Assembly (NCBI GenBank): GCA_964486935.1
Contig: CAZAPG010000019.1
Span: 47,398-111,397, forward strand
DNA length: 64,000 bases
Source: CAZAPG01 sp964486935
GTDB taxonomy: Bacteria; Chloroflexota; Anaerolineae; 4572-78; J111
Reading direction: 5' to 3'
A model generated the notes under the pieces. It searched no databases and was not told the origin of the DNA. It was given only the letters and a program-made list of their open reading frames with translations. The position numbers and the translations under genes were made by a program. Shown here piece by piece: positions 1-10,326 of the stretch. How positions within the stretch are numbered: the stretch's first letter is position 1; each line of letters starts with the position of its first letter.

Positions 1-1968
<1,968 letters not shown>

Positions 1969-1981
1969 TAATTGCGTTTTG

Positions 1982-2014
1982 AGAGGGTGAGACGCGGTGA
2001 GTGTCTCACCCTCT
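1982..2014 (+). terminator. Intercistronic hairpin after the binding-protein gene
   Basis: A perfect 12-bp stem (1982-1993 with 2003-2014), 9-nt loop, followed by only a few T. It lies between the SBP gene and the first permease, where such hairpins commonly stabilise the upstream mRNA or partly terminate, so that binding protein exceeds permease. Confidence 0.7.
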
Positions 2015-2082
2015 TTACTACCTGCTAAGTTTAGTTAAAACCGTATTTGTGAAAAGTTACCTACAAAGAAGGAGGTAAACTT

Positions 2083-3021
2083 ATGGCAGTAGCAAAGGCG
2101 CCGCAAAGCAAATTTGCCAAGCAGCAAGAACGTTTGGCCTTTATGTTATTAGCCCCCACGCTCATACTGATTGTAGTGGTAGCCGCCTGGCCGTTGTATC
2201 AGGCTATTCGGTTGAGCTTTACCGACGAGCGATTAGGCAGCCCGGGCCAGGGCGAGTATATTGGTCTGGAAAATTACGAAGATTTATTGTGGAGATATCG
2301 AACCCGGAGCGATGGTTCGGCCCGCATTGGCGACGGTGATTTTTACCAGGCAGTTAGAAATACCATTGTTTTAACCATCGCTTCGGTGGTGCTGGAAACC
2401 GTTATTGGGTTAGGCATAGCGCTGGTCATTAACTCTAAGTTTAAAGGCAGGGGGTTAATGAGAACCGCTGTTCTTGTGCCCTGGGCCATTCCCACCGTGG
2501 TCTCGGCCCAAATGTGGAAATGGATGTATAACGACGTTTTTGGCGTAATCAACGACATGTTTATGCGTACCGGCATTTTATCGGGGCCAGTTGCCTGGCT
2601 GGCCAACCCCACCACTGCGCTGGGCGCAATTATTGCTATGGAAGTTTGGAAAACCACTCCCTTTATGGCGCTGCTGTTGTTGGCCGGTTTGCAAATTATC
2701 CCCGGCGATATTTACGAAGCCGCCGATATTGACGGGGCCAGCAAATTGCAGCAGTTTTTGGCAATTACCTTACCCCTGTTGAGGCCGGCTATTTTGGTGG
2801 CGCTGATTTTCCGCACTCTGGATGCGCTGCGTATCTTCGATGCTATCAAAGTGATGACCGGCGGCGGTAGTGGAACGGAGGTGATGGCGACCTACGCCCA
2901 TAGAAACCTGTTCGACTTTCAAAAGCTGGGGTATGGTAATGCCATTAGCGTGGTTATTTTCCTCATTATCGCGGTTTTTGTGGTTGTGTATGTTACCAGC
3001 ATCAAAGTGGAGGAACTCTAA
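2083..3021 (+). CDS. Carbohydrate ABC transporter permease (MalF/UgpA type)
   Basis: A 312-aa inner-membrane subunit of the sugar importer. The N-terminus has a short basic stretch and then a first membrane segment (about residues 18-40), with five further hydrophobic segments. The cytoplasmic EAA loop that docks the ATPase is visible as EAADIDGA followed by a TLPLLRP run near residues 215-235. A strong ribosome binding site (AAGGAGG) sits about 8 bp before the ATG. Its stop codon shares one base with the next gene's ATG, so the two permeases are translationally coupled. No ATPase gene is present nearby; such importers often borrow a shared MsmK/UgpC-type ATPase encoded elsewhere. Confidence 0.93.
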   Translation: MAVAKAPQSKFAKQQERLAFMLLAPTLILIVVVAAWPLYQAIRLSFTDERLGSPGQGEYIGLENYEDLLWRYRTRSDGSARIGDGDFYQAVRNTIVLTIASVVLETVIGLGIALVINSKFKGRGLMRTAVLVPWAIPTVVSAQMWKWMYNDVFGVINDMFMRTGILSGPVAWLANPTTALGAIIAMEVWKTTPFMALLLLAGLQIIPGDIYEAADIDGASKLQQFLAITLPLLRPAILVALIFRTLDALRIFDAIKVMTGGGSGTEVMATYAHRNLFDFQKLGYGNAISVVIFLIIAVFVVVYVTSIKVEEL

Positions 3022-3896
3022 TGAACGCAAAGGACTTGAAACAAAATATTCAAAATATTGTGTTTATCGGAATACTCCTGATTCTGGCGTTCTACTTATT
3101 GTTCCCTTTTTACTGGGCTGTAGTTTCTTCGCTAAAAACATCGGGGCAGCTTTTTCAAATTACTTACATCCCTCTCCAACCCACCCTGGAGCCATATCAG
3201 GTGGTTTTTCAAAATAGCGATTTTGCCCTTGGGCTGCGAAACTCAATAATCGTATCTTTTAGCGTTACGGCCCTATCGTTGTTAATTGGTTCGTTTGCGG
3301 CCTATGCCTTGGGTCGTCTGCCTTTTAGGGGCAAAGGCCCAATTCTGTACACCATTTTGGCCATGACCATGTTCCCGGCCATTGCGGTGGTTGGGTCGTT
3401 GTTTACGTTTGTGCGTAACCCCTGCGTGGTTGTGGCCGGAGATTGCCCGGAGTTGTCTATCTTCAATACCTGGTGGGCGCTTATTATTACCTACATGATC
3501 TTTACCCTGCCCTTTACCACCTGGGTAATGACCAACTTCTTCAAATCGCTGCCCGCCGAACTGGAACAAGCCGCCCTGGTAGATGGGGCCACGCCCTTTC
3601 AAACCTTTTACATGGTGTTGCTGCCGCTAACCATGCCCGCTCTGGTTACCACCGGTATGCTGGCCTTCATTTTGGCCTGGAACGAGTTTCTGTTTGCCCT
3701 AAGCTTCACCCTAGATTTTAAAGCCCGCACCGTTCAGCCGGCCATCGCCTTTTTCCGGGGGCAAAGTGAGCGCGAAATCCCCTGGAACAACATTATGGCG
3801 GCCTCGGTAGTGGTTACTATCCCTCTAATTGTGTTGGTGCTTGTCTTTCAGCGAAAGATTGTTGACGGTTTAACCGCCGGCGCTGTTAAGGGATGA
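3021..3896 (+). CDS. Carbohydrate ABC transporter permease (MalG/UgpE type)
   Basis: The 291-aa partner permease of the importer, with six predicted membrane segments. The EAA loop reads EQAALVDGA and then LPLTMPAL near residues 190-215. The start overlaps the previous stop by one base. There is a Cys-containing external loop (NPCVVVAGDCPE) in the middle of the protein. The gene ends the transport operon; 128 bp follow before the next gene. The substrate cannot be read directly. The neighbouring trehalose, maltose and sucrose enzymes suggest an alpha-glucoside. Confidence 0.93.
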   Translation: MNAKDLKQNIQNIVFIGILLILAFYLLFPFYWAVVSSLKTSGQLFQITYIPLQPTLEPYQVVFQNSDFALGLRNSIIVSFSVTALSLLIGSFAAYALGRLPFRGKGPILYTILAMTMFPAIAVVGSLFTFVRNPCVVVAGDCPELSIFNTWWALIITYMIFTLPFTTWVMTNFFKSLPAELEQAALVDGATPFQTFYMVLLPLTMPALVTTGMLAFILAWNEFLFALSFTLDFKARTVQPAIAFFRGQSEREIPWNNIMAASVVVTIPLIVLVLVFQRKIVDGLTAGAVKG

Positions 3897-4024
3897 CCGC
3901 GTAGTCGGCTACAATTTGATAGCGCCCGGCCACTAAGTTTTCCTTCAAAATATACCTGCCAATTGACGACCATAGGGTAAAGTCATCTTCTCTATGGTCG
4001 TCCTCAAATAAATATGCCCTGGCA

Positions 4025-5044
4025 ATGAAAAACATCCCTGATAAATTATACATCTCAATGGGGATAGTTTTCTTGATGGTGGCAATCCTGGCTGGCTGCG
4101 CCAATCAACAGGCGGCCCCAACTGCCCAGACTGCCTCTAACCAACCAGAAAATGCTAACCCCATTGTGGCCCAAATTAACAATTTAGAGCTAACTCTAGC
4201 AGACCTGAACCGGGAATTGGCCTTTGACCGGGCGGTTTATCTGCTAACCACCGGCAAAGAATTAACTCAACAAGACCCGGTTGAAAAATTAGAAAGGTTA
4301 TCAACCACCCTGCTGATAGACCAGCAGGCCCAGCAAGCCGGCATCTCCGCCACCCAGGCCGAAATTGCCGCTGCGCTTGAAAATTTTACGCAAACCAGAA
4401 ACATCACCACCGATACCTTGCAAGCCGCGCTGCAACAACAAGGCTACACCCTTGACGATTTCAAACAGAACCTTGCCCGCACCACCCGCGCCGAAAAATA
4501 TTTAACCCAGGTGATTTTTGCCGACGCCCAGACCCCGGAACAGCAAACAGAAAAGCTGGCCGCGCTGGTAACTGAACTTCAGCAAAACGCCAATATCAAA
4601 ATTTTATACCAACCGCCCAAAGAAGCCCCGGTTGTCGGGGCAACGGCCCCCAACTTTACGTTAACCAACCTGAACGGCAAAGAGGTATCCCTCTCCCAAT
4701 TTCGGGGGCGGCCCGTCATTCTAAACTTTTGGGCCACCTGGTGCGTACCCTGCCGCCGAGAAATGCCGGCGCTGGAAAAAGCCTTTCAAACTCATCAGCC
4801 CGATGGTCTGGTGATTTTAGCCATCAACCTTAAAGAAGACGCCCCACTGGTAGAGTCATTTGTTGACGAATTGGGGCTATCCTTTGAAATTTTGTACGAC
4901 CGCCAGGGCGAAGTCAATAAAACTTACACGGTGGCCGGCCTGCCGCGTACCATCTTCATCGACCGCCAGGGCGTGATTCAACATATCCAGGTCGGCGAAC
5001 TTCAAGAAATTTTACTTCAAGGATTTTTAGGCAGAATATTATGA
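4025..5044 (+). CDS. Lipoprotein with SurA-N-like region and TlpA/ResA thioredoxin domain
   Basis: A 339-aa exported lipoprotein. A hydrophobic signal segment ends in a lipobox (LAGC, Cys25), so it should be anchored on the outer face of the membrane. Residues about 45-190 are helical and Gln-rich and resemble the SurA/PpiC chaperone N-terminal domain. Residues about 205-335 are a thioredoxin-fold redoxin of the TlpA/ResA type with the active-site motif WCVPC (Cys240, Cys243). It would reduce or isomerise disulfides in secreted proteins, perhaps while holding them through the chaperone part. The stop overlaps the next ATG (ATGA). The fusion architecture is inferred from the translation; the redoxin part is secure. 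Confidence 0.85.
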   Translation: MKNIPDKLYISMGIVFLMVAILAGCANQQAAPTAQTASNQPENANPIVAQINNLELTLADLNRELAFDRAVYLLTTGKELTQQDPVEKLERLSTTLLIDQQAQQAGISATQAEIAAALENFTQTRNITTDTLQAALQQQGYTLDDFKQNLARTTRAEKYLTQVIFADAQTPEQQTEKLAALVTELQQNANIKILYQPPKEAPVVGATAPNFTLTNLNGKEVSLSQFRGRPVILNFWATWCVPCRREMPALEKAFQTHQPDGLVILAINLKEDAPLVESFVDELGLSFEILYDRQGEVNKTYTVAGLPRTIFIDRQGVIQHIQVGELQEILLQGFLGRIL

Positions 5045-5793
5045 TAGACCCGCAGCTAAACAATAAAATAGCCCTGGTTACCGGGGCCAGTAGCGGTATT
5101 GGCGCGGCCACGGCCCGCGCTCTGGCCCAACAGGGGGTGGCCGTATTCATTATTTATTACGGCCCGCCAGATGACCCTCGGGCCGCCGCCGTTGTGGCCG
5201 ATATCAAAAAGAACGGCGGGCGAGCCGCCGCCTTTGCCGCCGACCTGGGCGACCCGGCCATCATCCCCACTATTTTTGACCAGGCCGAAGCCGCCTTTGG
5301 CCCGGTTGACATCCTGATTAACAACGCCGCCCACTCTACCAATGATGATATCTTCTCCATTACCGTTGAACAGTTCGACCGTCACTATGCCGTCAATGCC
5401 AGGGCCACGCTGCTGACCAGCCAGGAGTACGCCCGCCGCCGGGGCGAGCGGCGCGGCGGGCGCATTATCAATATTTCTTCTGGCGTGGTAGAGGGCGCGC
5501 CCACCGAGCTGGCCTACAGCGCCAGCAAAGGCGCAATAGAGGTGCTGACTCGCGGGCTGGCCAAAGCGTTAGCGCCTATGGGCGTTACAGTCAACACCAT
5601 TTCGCCCGGCCCCACCGATACCGGCTGGATGACCCCCAGCCTGCGCGATGATTTGGCCGCCCGCACTCCCTTCCAGCGTATCGGCCAGCCGGAGGATGTA
5701 GCCGACGTGATTCTCTTTTTGGCCTCGGCGCAGGCCCACTGGCTCACCGGCCAAACTATTGATGCCGGCGGCGGCTGGCACATGAGATTTTAG
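5041..5793 (+). CDS. SDR family oxidoreductase (FabG-like)
   Basis: A 250-aa classical short-chain dehydrogenase/reductase. The cofactor motif TGASSGIG lies near residues 15-22, NNA at about residue 97, the catalytic Ser in the INISSG segment and the YSASK active-site motif near residue 159. The C-terminus (DAGGGW) is typical. It is NAD(P)-dependent; the substrate is not predictable. It overlaps the redoxin gene by 4 bp and is probably cotranscribed with it, although the two have no obvious functional link. Confidence 0.93.
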   Translation: MIDPQLNNKIALVTGASSGIGAATARALAQQGVAVFIIYYGPPDDPRAAAVVADIKKNGGRAAAFAADLGDPAIIPTIFDQAEAAFGPVDILINNAAHSTNDDIFSITVEQFDRHYAVNARATLLTSQEYARRRGERRGGRIINISSGVVEGAPTELAYSASKGAIEVLTRGLAKALAPMGVTVNTISPGPTDTGWMTPSLRDDLAARTPFQRIGQPEDVADVILFLASAQAHWLTGQTIDAGGGWHMRF

Positions 5794-5829
5794 CAAGGGG
5801 CATCATAAAGGAAAACTTTAATAGAATGT

Positions 5830-5869
5830 GGAACACGCAATACGCACTACACTTCGTAGTGCGTGTTCC
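5830..5869. repeat. Heptamer-repeat hairpin (ACGCAAT family)
   Basis: The intergenic sequence contains ACGCAAT-ACGCACT units (period 7) that fold with GTAGTGCGT (stem 5842-5850 with 5856-5864). The outer arms GGAACAC and GTGTTCC also pair, the left arm carrying one extra heptamer. There is no T-run, so a terminator role is doubtful. It resembles the short tandem heptamer repeats (STRRs) known from cyanobacteria. Confidence 0.6.
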
Positions 5870-5897
5870 GTGGCCCTAATCATCACAGGAGATAACT

Positions 5898-7523
5898 GTG
5901 TCTCATCAATACCACTGGTGGCAAAAAGGAATCATTTACCAGATATACCCCCGTTCATATCAGGATAGCAACGGCGACGGCATTGGCGATTTGCCGGGCA
6001 TCATCCAGCGGCTGGATTATATCAAAAGCCTCAATGTCGATGCAGTCTGGTTATCGCCCATTTACCCCTCGCCCATGTATGATTTTGGTTACGATGTTTC
6101 CGACTACACCGCCATTCACCCCATGTTCGGCACCATGGCCGATTTTGACCGGCTGCTGGCCGAAGTTCACCGGCGGGGTATGAAGCTGATTCTCGACCTG
6201 GTGCCAAACCATACCTCCGATGAACACGCCTGGTTCATCCAGAGCCGCAGCAGCCGCGATAACCCCAAACGCGACTGGTACATCTGGCGCGACCCGGCCC
6301 CGGATGGCGGCCCGCCCAATAACTGGCTCAGCTTTTTTGGCGGCCCGGCCTGGACCTTTGATGAAACAACGGGCCAGTACTATCTGCACCAGTTTGTCAG
6401 CCAACAGCCGGAACTCAACTACCGCAACCCCGCCGTGGTTACAGCGATGCTCAATGTGATGCGTTTCTGGCTGGATAAAGGGCTTGATGGCTTTCGGGTA
6501 GATGTTATCTGGTTGATGATAAAAGACGACCAGTTTCGCGACGAGCCGCCCAACCCCGATTGGGACAAACTGCCGCTTCAATTGCAGCATCCCCATATGA
6601 AATTAATGCACATCCACACCCAAAACCTGCCCGCCGTTCATGACATCATCCGCCAGATGCGGGCCGTGCTGGATGAATACGACGAGCGCATGATGGTCGG
6701 CGAAATTTACCTGCGAAATCGGGAACTGGTTGAATATTACGGCCAGGATTATGATGAATGTCACCTGCCCTTCAACTTTCAGTTGATTCTGGCCGACTGG
6801 CAGGCCCAAACCATCCGCCGGGTGGTGGATGACTACGAGGCCGCCCTGCCAACAGGCGCCTGGCCCAACTGGGTGCTGGGCAACCACGACCAGCACCGGG
6901 TGGCAACCCGCGTCGGCGCGGCTCAGGCTCGTGTGGCCAATATGCTGCTGCTGACCCTGCGCGGCACCCCCACCTGTTACTACGGCGATGAAATCGGCAT
7001 GGAAAATGTTGAAATTCCGCCGGAGTTTATTCAAGACCCCCCCGCCGTTAACCAGCCGGAACTGGCCCACTTGGTTGGCCGCGACCCGGAGCGCACCCCC
7101 ATGCAGTGGGAGAACGCCCCCAACGCCGGCTTCGCCGAGCGGGGGGTGATGCCCTGGCTGCCCCTGGCCAAAGATTATGCCGTACGCAATGTGGCCGCCC
7201 AGGCCCATGACCCGACCTCCATGTTGAATTTCTTCACCACTCTCACCGCTCTTCGCCGGGTTGAGCCATCACTTTACGCCGGCGATTACGTCTCGCTTGA
7301 CAGCGGCTCTGACCAGGTCTTTGCCTATCTGCGCCAGGTTCCCGGCGCTGACCGTTTTCTGATGGCCCTCAATTTCGGCTCAAACCGGCACACGCTCGAT
7401 TTTAGCCGGGTTGCATCCTCGGCCACGCTCGCCGTTAGCACCGATATGCTGCCAACAGGGCCGGTCAACCTGTCATCCCTGACGCTGCAACCAGACCAGG
7501 GGCTGCTCCTCCGGCTGGGGTAG
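5898..7523 (+). CDS. GH13 alpha-glucosidase (oligo-1,6-glucosidase-like)
   Basis: A 541-aa cytoplasmic GH13 enzyme with no signal peptide; the start is GTG behind an AGGAGA site. The opening WWQKGIIYQIYPRS and the calcium-site-like SNGDGIGD are typical of the oligo-1,6-glucosidase/trehalulose hydrolase branch. Catalytic residues are the nucleophile Asp202 (GFRVD), acid/base Glu269 (MVGE) and the transition-state Asp in GNHDQHR. The family hydrolyses alpha-glucosidic bonds at the non-reducing end of short oligosaccharides and may also act on sucrose or trehalulose. It is the first gene of the glucan/trehalose cluster and could process sugars brought in by the upstream importer. Confidence 0.92.
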   Translation: MSHQYHWWQKGIIYQIYPRSYQDSNGDGIGDLPGIIQRLDYIKSLNVDAVWLSPIYPSPMYDFGYDVSDYTAIHPMFGTMADFDRLLAEVHRRGMKLILDLVPNHTSDEHAWFIQSRSSRDNPKRDWYIWRDPAPDGGPPNNWLSFFGGPAWTFDETTGQYYLHQFVSQQPELNYRNPAVVTAMLNVMRFWLDKGLDGFRVDVIWLMIKDDQFRDEPPNPDWDKLPLQLQHPHMKLMHIHTQNLPAVHDIIRQMRAVLDEYDERMMVGEIYLRNRELVEYYGQDYDECHLPFNFQLILADWQAQTIRRVVDDYEAALPTGAWPNWVLGNHDQHRVATRVGAAQARVANMLLLTLRGTPTCYYGDEIGMENVEIPPEFIQDPPAVNQPELAHLVGRDPERTPMQWENAPNAGFAERGVMPWLPLAKDYAVRNVAAQAHDPTSMLNFFTTLTALRRVEPSLYAGDYVSLDSGSDQVFAYLRQVPGADRFLMALNFGSNRHTLDFSRVASSATLAVSTDMLPTGPVNLSSLTLQPDQGLLLRLG

Positions 7524-7597
7524 CCGCGCTTTGCCATCAAACCAAAGTATCGCCAGCGCCGAATGTCTTCGGCGGCAACGAGAATGAAAATCTGGAA

Positions 7598-7617
7598 TGT
7601 CAAAGTACACTTTGACA
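7598..7617. promoter_or_regulatory. Palindromic candidate operator
   Basis: Perfect 9-bp arms TGTCAAAGT and ACTTTGACA separated by 2 bp, about 155 bp before the next gene's start. The size and symmetry suit a dimeric repressor (for example MarR or TetR type), but no regulator gene is nearby and no second copy was noticed, so the role is inference. Confidence 0.4.
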
Positions 7618-7689
7618 CTCCGCCGCCGTTATTTTCAAGGGGGTGTGACAATTCCTGCGCCTTTGGCAGCAACGAGTAATGAAAATTTT

Positions 7690-7757
7690 TCACCCCCACC
7701 CACCTCCAGCAACTTCCTCCCCCTGGCGAGGGGAGGGTTGGGGAAGGGGTCTATTTC
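7690..7757. repeat. C/G-skewed intergenic element with hairpin
   Basis: A C-rich then G-rich stretch containing the hairpin CCTCCCC (7716-7722), loop CTGGCGA, GGGGAGG (7730-7736). It lies directly before the ribosome binding site of the next gene. An in-frame ATG at 7679 would translate it into a Pro/Gly-rich N-terminus, which I take to be spurious. It looks like a dispersed intergenic repeat; only a genome-wide search can show that. Confidence 0.5.
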
Positions 7758-7771
7758 CAGAGGAGGCAAAC

Positions 7772-10150
7772 ATGTCGACAAGCGCGCCAACCTGCCGGCT
7801 CGTCAAAGAGGCAACCCGTGAACTGGCCGACTGGGCCGGCGCTATTCAAAAAGAAAGCGGCTCCCCCTTTGAAGCGGCCAGGCAAATTGTCACCCGGTTG
7901 GGCGCGCGCGTTCGGGATGGCCGGGCCGAAGTGGGCTTCTGGACGCCGGAACTGGTTGAAAAGGAGATTCCGGCCGAGCGGGTCTTTCTGGAAATTTTGA
8001 CCCCGCTCGCCCCCATTGATTTTCAACTCGACCGCCAGCAGGTGCGCTTCCGGCGCGAGCGGGTTAACCTGCTGCCCCAGGGCGATTATTTTTGGGGTGT
8101 CATCGACGGGATGCGGCCCGGCAGCCGGCAACAGGTGGGCGCGTTTTACTGGCTGCGGTATCGGGACCGGCAGGGCGCCTGGCACACCATCACCGACCCG
8201 CTGGCCTGTTCAGTGCCGTTTGGCAACATTGCGCCCGCCGAACTATACGACATCGGGCAGATGCAGCAGCAGCGGGCCGACCGCGACTATTTTGCGCGGC
8301 TCGACACCCGGCCCGACCCCGACGGCGTGCCTCGCGTGCAGGGGCCGGTCAACCTGTTGCAGTTGCACGTCAATACCGCCTCCGCCGGAGGCACGTTGGC
8401 CAGCCTGACCGAAATCTACCGGGCCATTGCCGCCAAAATTGAAGCCGGCCAGAGCCTCACCCCCGCCGAGCAAAATTACATCGGCTATGATGGGGTCCAG
8501 TTGATGCCCATTGAGCCAACGATTGAATACGAGGCCGGCCCGCACTTTTGGGAAGAAATCGGCGCCGATGACGAGAGCGTGACTGTTGCCCTGCGCCGGC
8601 CTGATATGACCAACTGGGGCTACGATATCATGACCGCCGGCTCGCCCGCGCCCAACCCCACCGCGCTGGGCAGCAAGCGCCCGGATGAACTGGTCGATTT
8701 TATCGCCACGCTGCACAACTTTCCGGGGCGCCCTATCAAAGTAGTGTTCGATATTGTTTACGGCCACGCCGACAACCAGTCGCTGCCGCTGCTTAACAAA
8801 CATTTTTTTGCCGGGGCCAATATGTACGGCCAGAATCTCAATTATCTTCAGCCTGTGGTGCGGGCCATCCTGCTGGAAATGCAGCGCCGCAAAAGCAACT
8901 ACGGCGTCGATGGTATTCGGGTGGATGGGGCGCAGGATTTCAAATGGTGGGACTCCGAAACCGACACCATGCACCACGATGACGACTACCTGGCCCTGAT
9001 GAACAATCTGGTGCAGGAGGTGGCCGGGCGGCAGTATCGCCCCTGGATGATTTTTGAGGATGGCCGCCCCTGGCCCCGCGATGATTGGGAACTGGCCTCC
9101 AGCTACCGGGAGGTGACCAAACAACACCCCAATGTGGTGCAGTGGGGGCCGCTTACCTTTGCCCACAACACCCCCTTTCTGTTCACCTTTTGGGTTAGCA
9201 AGTGGTGGCGCATCCGCGAGATTATGGAGGTGGGCAGCAACTGGATTACCGGCTGCGCCAACCACGACACGCTGCGGCGGGGCACCCAGGTTGATACCGA
9301 AGCGCGACTTAACACCTATTTGGGCCAAACCCTGCCCGAAATTTTCAGAAACGCCTACGACAACCCGGCGGCGACGCTCTTTACCTATGCCATGTCGCCC
9401 GGCGTGCCGATGGATTTCATCAACGCCACCATGCGCGCGCCGTGGAGCTTCATCCGCAATGTAGATGACCGTTACGGCGTCAAAGTGGTTTCAGAAGAGG
9501 CCCGTTTTCTGGATTGGGCCGTGGACGAGACCAGCTTCAAGGCCGAGTTTGCCTTTACTCGTTTGAAAAATCTGGGCTTCACCAACCTGTATGAGCTGCG
9601 CCGCTTCATGCGCGCCCTCGACCACGTGGTGCGGCTGACCGGCTATTACCTGGATGAAATGGTGCTGTTGCTTAAAAACATGGACCCGCCTCTGGCCGGG
9701 CCGGAGCTGTCGGAGGGCGCGCTTAAGACTGTGGCCCGCGCCTGGATGGATGACGTGCACGACTATTGTAACGTGGCCCATTATCTGGAGCGGGTTGAGG
9801 CCGGGCAATCAAACTTTAACCTGGCCGCGCGCGAGTTTCGCCGCCGGCGACCCTGGCTGATGGCCAACCTGCGCCCCCATGCCGGCGAACATTTTGATTA
9901 TCTGCATCCATCCAACGGCTCAATTCTGTTTTACGGCCTGCGCGTTGCCCCCAACAACGGCGAGCAGGTGCTGTTTATCGCCAACATGGAAGGCGCGCCG
10001 CGCGCGCTTACGCCGGTCTCGCTGCCCATCCCCGATTTATCCAAATCGGGCTGGCAGCCGGCCCTGACCACGCCCGGCCTGGCGGTGGAAGCTGCCGAGC
10101 AGCCCGTAACGCTGCGCAACAGCCAGGCGGTAGTCTTTATCAAATCCTGA
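7772..10150 (+). CDS. GH13-like glycoside hydrolase, possibly glucosylglycerol hydrolase
   Basis: A large (792-aa) cytoplasmic protein with a divergent alpha-amylase barrel in its middle third. The start at 7772 is chosen because of AGGAGG seven bases upstream; an in-frame ATG at 7679 has no such site and would add a repeat-derived tail. Candidate catalytic residues are Asp385 (GIRVDGAQD), Glu429 (MIFEDGRPWP) and Asp in GCANHDTLRRG. About 190 N-terminal residues may form a carbohydrate-binding or lid domain. Length and motifs recall the glucosylglycerol hydrolase (GghA) group of cyanobacteria, an assignment from memory and therefore tentative. A compatible-solute hydrolase would fit beside trehalose and sucrose genes. 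Confidence 0.75.
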   Translation: MSTSAPTCRLVKEATRELADWAGAIQKESGSPFEAARQIVTRLGARVRDGRAEVGFWTPELVEKEIPAERVFLEILTPLAPIDFQLDRQQVRFRRERVNLLPQGDYFWGVIDGMRPGSRQQVGAFYWLRYRDRQGAWHTITDPLACSVPFGNIAPAELYDIGQMQQQRADRDYFARLDTRPDPDGVPRVQGPVNLLQLHVNTASAGGTLASLTEIYRAIAAKIEAGQSLTPAEQNYIGYDGVQLMPIEPTIEYEAGPHFWEEIGADDESVTVALRRPDMTNWGYDIMTAGSPAPNPTALGSKRPDELVDFIATLHNFPGRPIKVVFDIVYGHADNQSLPLLNKHFFAGANMYGQNLNYLQPVVRAILLEMQRRKSNYGVDGIRVDGAQDFKWWDSETDTMHHDDDYLALMNNLVQEVAGRQYRPWMIFEDGRPWPRDDWELASSYREVTKQHPNVVQWGPLTFAHNTPFLFTFWVSKWWRIREIMEVGSNWITGCANHDTLRRGTQVDTEARLNTYLGQTLPEIFRNAYDNPAATLFTYAMSPGVPMDFINATMRAPWSFIRNVDDRYGVKVVSEEARFLDWAVDETSFKAEFAFTRLKNLGFTNLYELRRFMRALDHVVRLTGYYLDEMVLLLKNMDPPLAGPELSEGALKTVARAWMDDVHDYCNVAHYLERVEAGQSNFNLAAREFRRRRPWLMANLRPHAGEHFDYLHPSNGSILFYGLRVAPNNGEQVLFIANMEGAPRALTPVSLPIPDLSKSGWQPALTTPGLAVEAAEQPVTLRNSQAVVFIKS

Positions 10151-10236
10151 GCGTATTCGGGTATTCGGACGAAAGACGGAAAGCGAAGGCAACGCTGTGA
10201 CTGTCCGGCTATATCTTCATACAAGTCAACGATAGC

Positions 10237-10298
10237 GGTAATTGGTAAATAGTAGATGGTAATCAGGCCAAATTACCAACAACCAATTACCAATTACC
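10237..10298. repeat. Inverted heptamer-repeat element
   Basis: Left half: four period-7 units (GGTAATT, GGTAAAT, AGTAGAT, GGTAATC) at 10237-10264. Right half: AATTACC, AACAACC, AATTACC, AATTACC at 10271-10298. The two halves form a perfect 13-bp inverted repeat (10236-10248 with 10287-10299). Related units occur at 43794-43831 and inside queA. Confidence 0.75.
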
Positions 10299-10326
10299 GG
10301 AACCAAAGCGGGAGGTAACCAGACAT

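Noticed and set aside
7679..7771. N-terminal extension of the large GH13 protein from the ATG at 7679
   Set aside because: It translates a C/G-skewed intergenic repeat and has no ribosome binding site, whereas AGGAGG precedes the ATG at 7772.
8243..9328. Long minus-strand open frame opposite the GH13 gene (and many like it opposite other GC-rich genes)
   Set aside because: Such frames mirror the codon bias of the real gene, lack ribosome binding sites and show Gly/His/Val-rich translations with no family motif.
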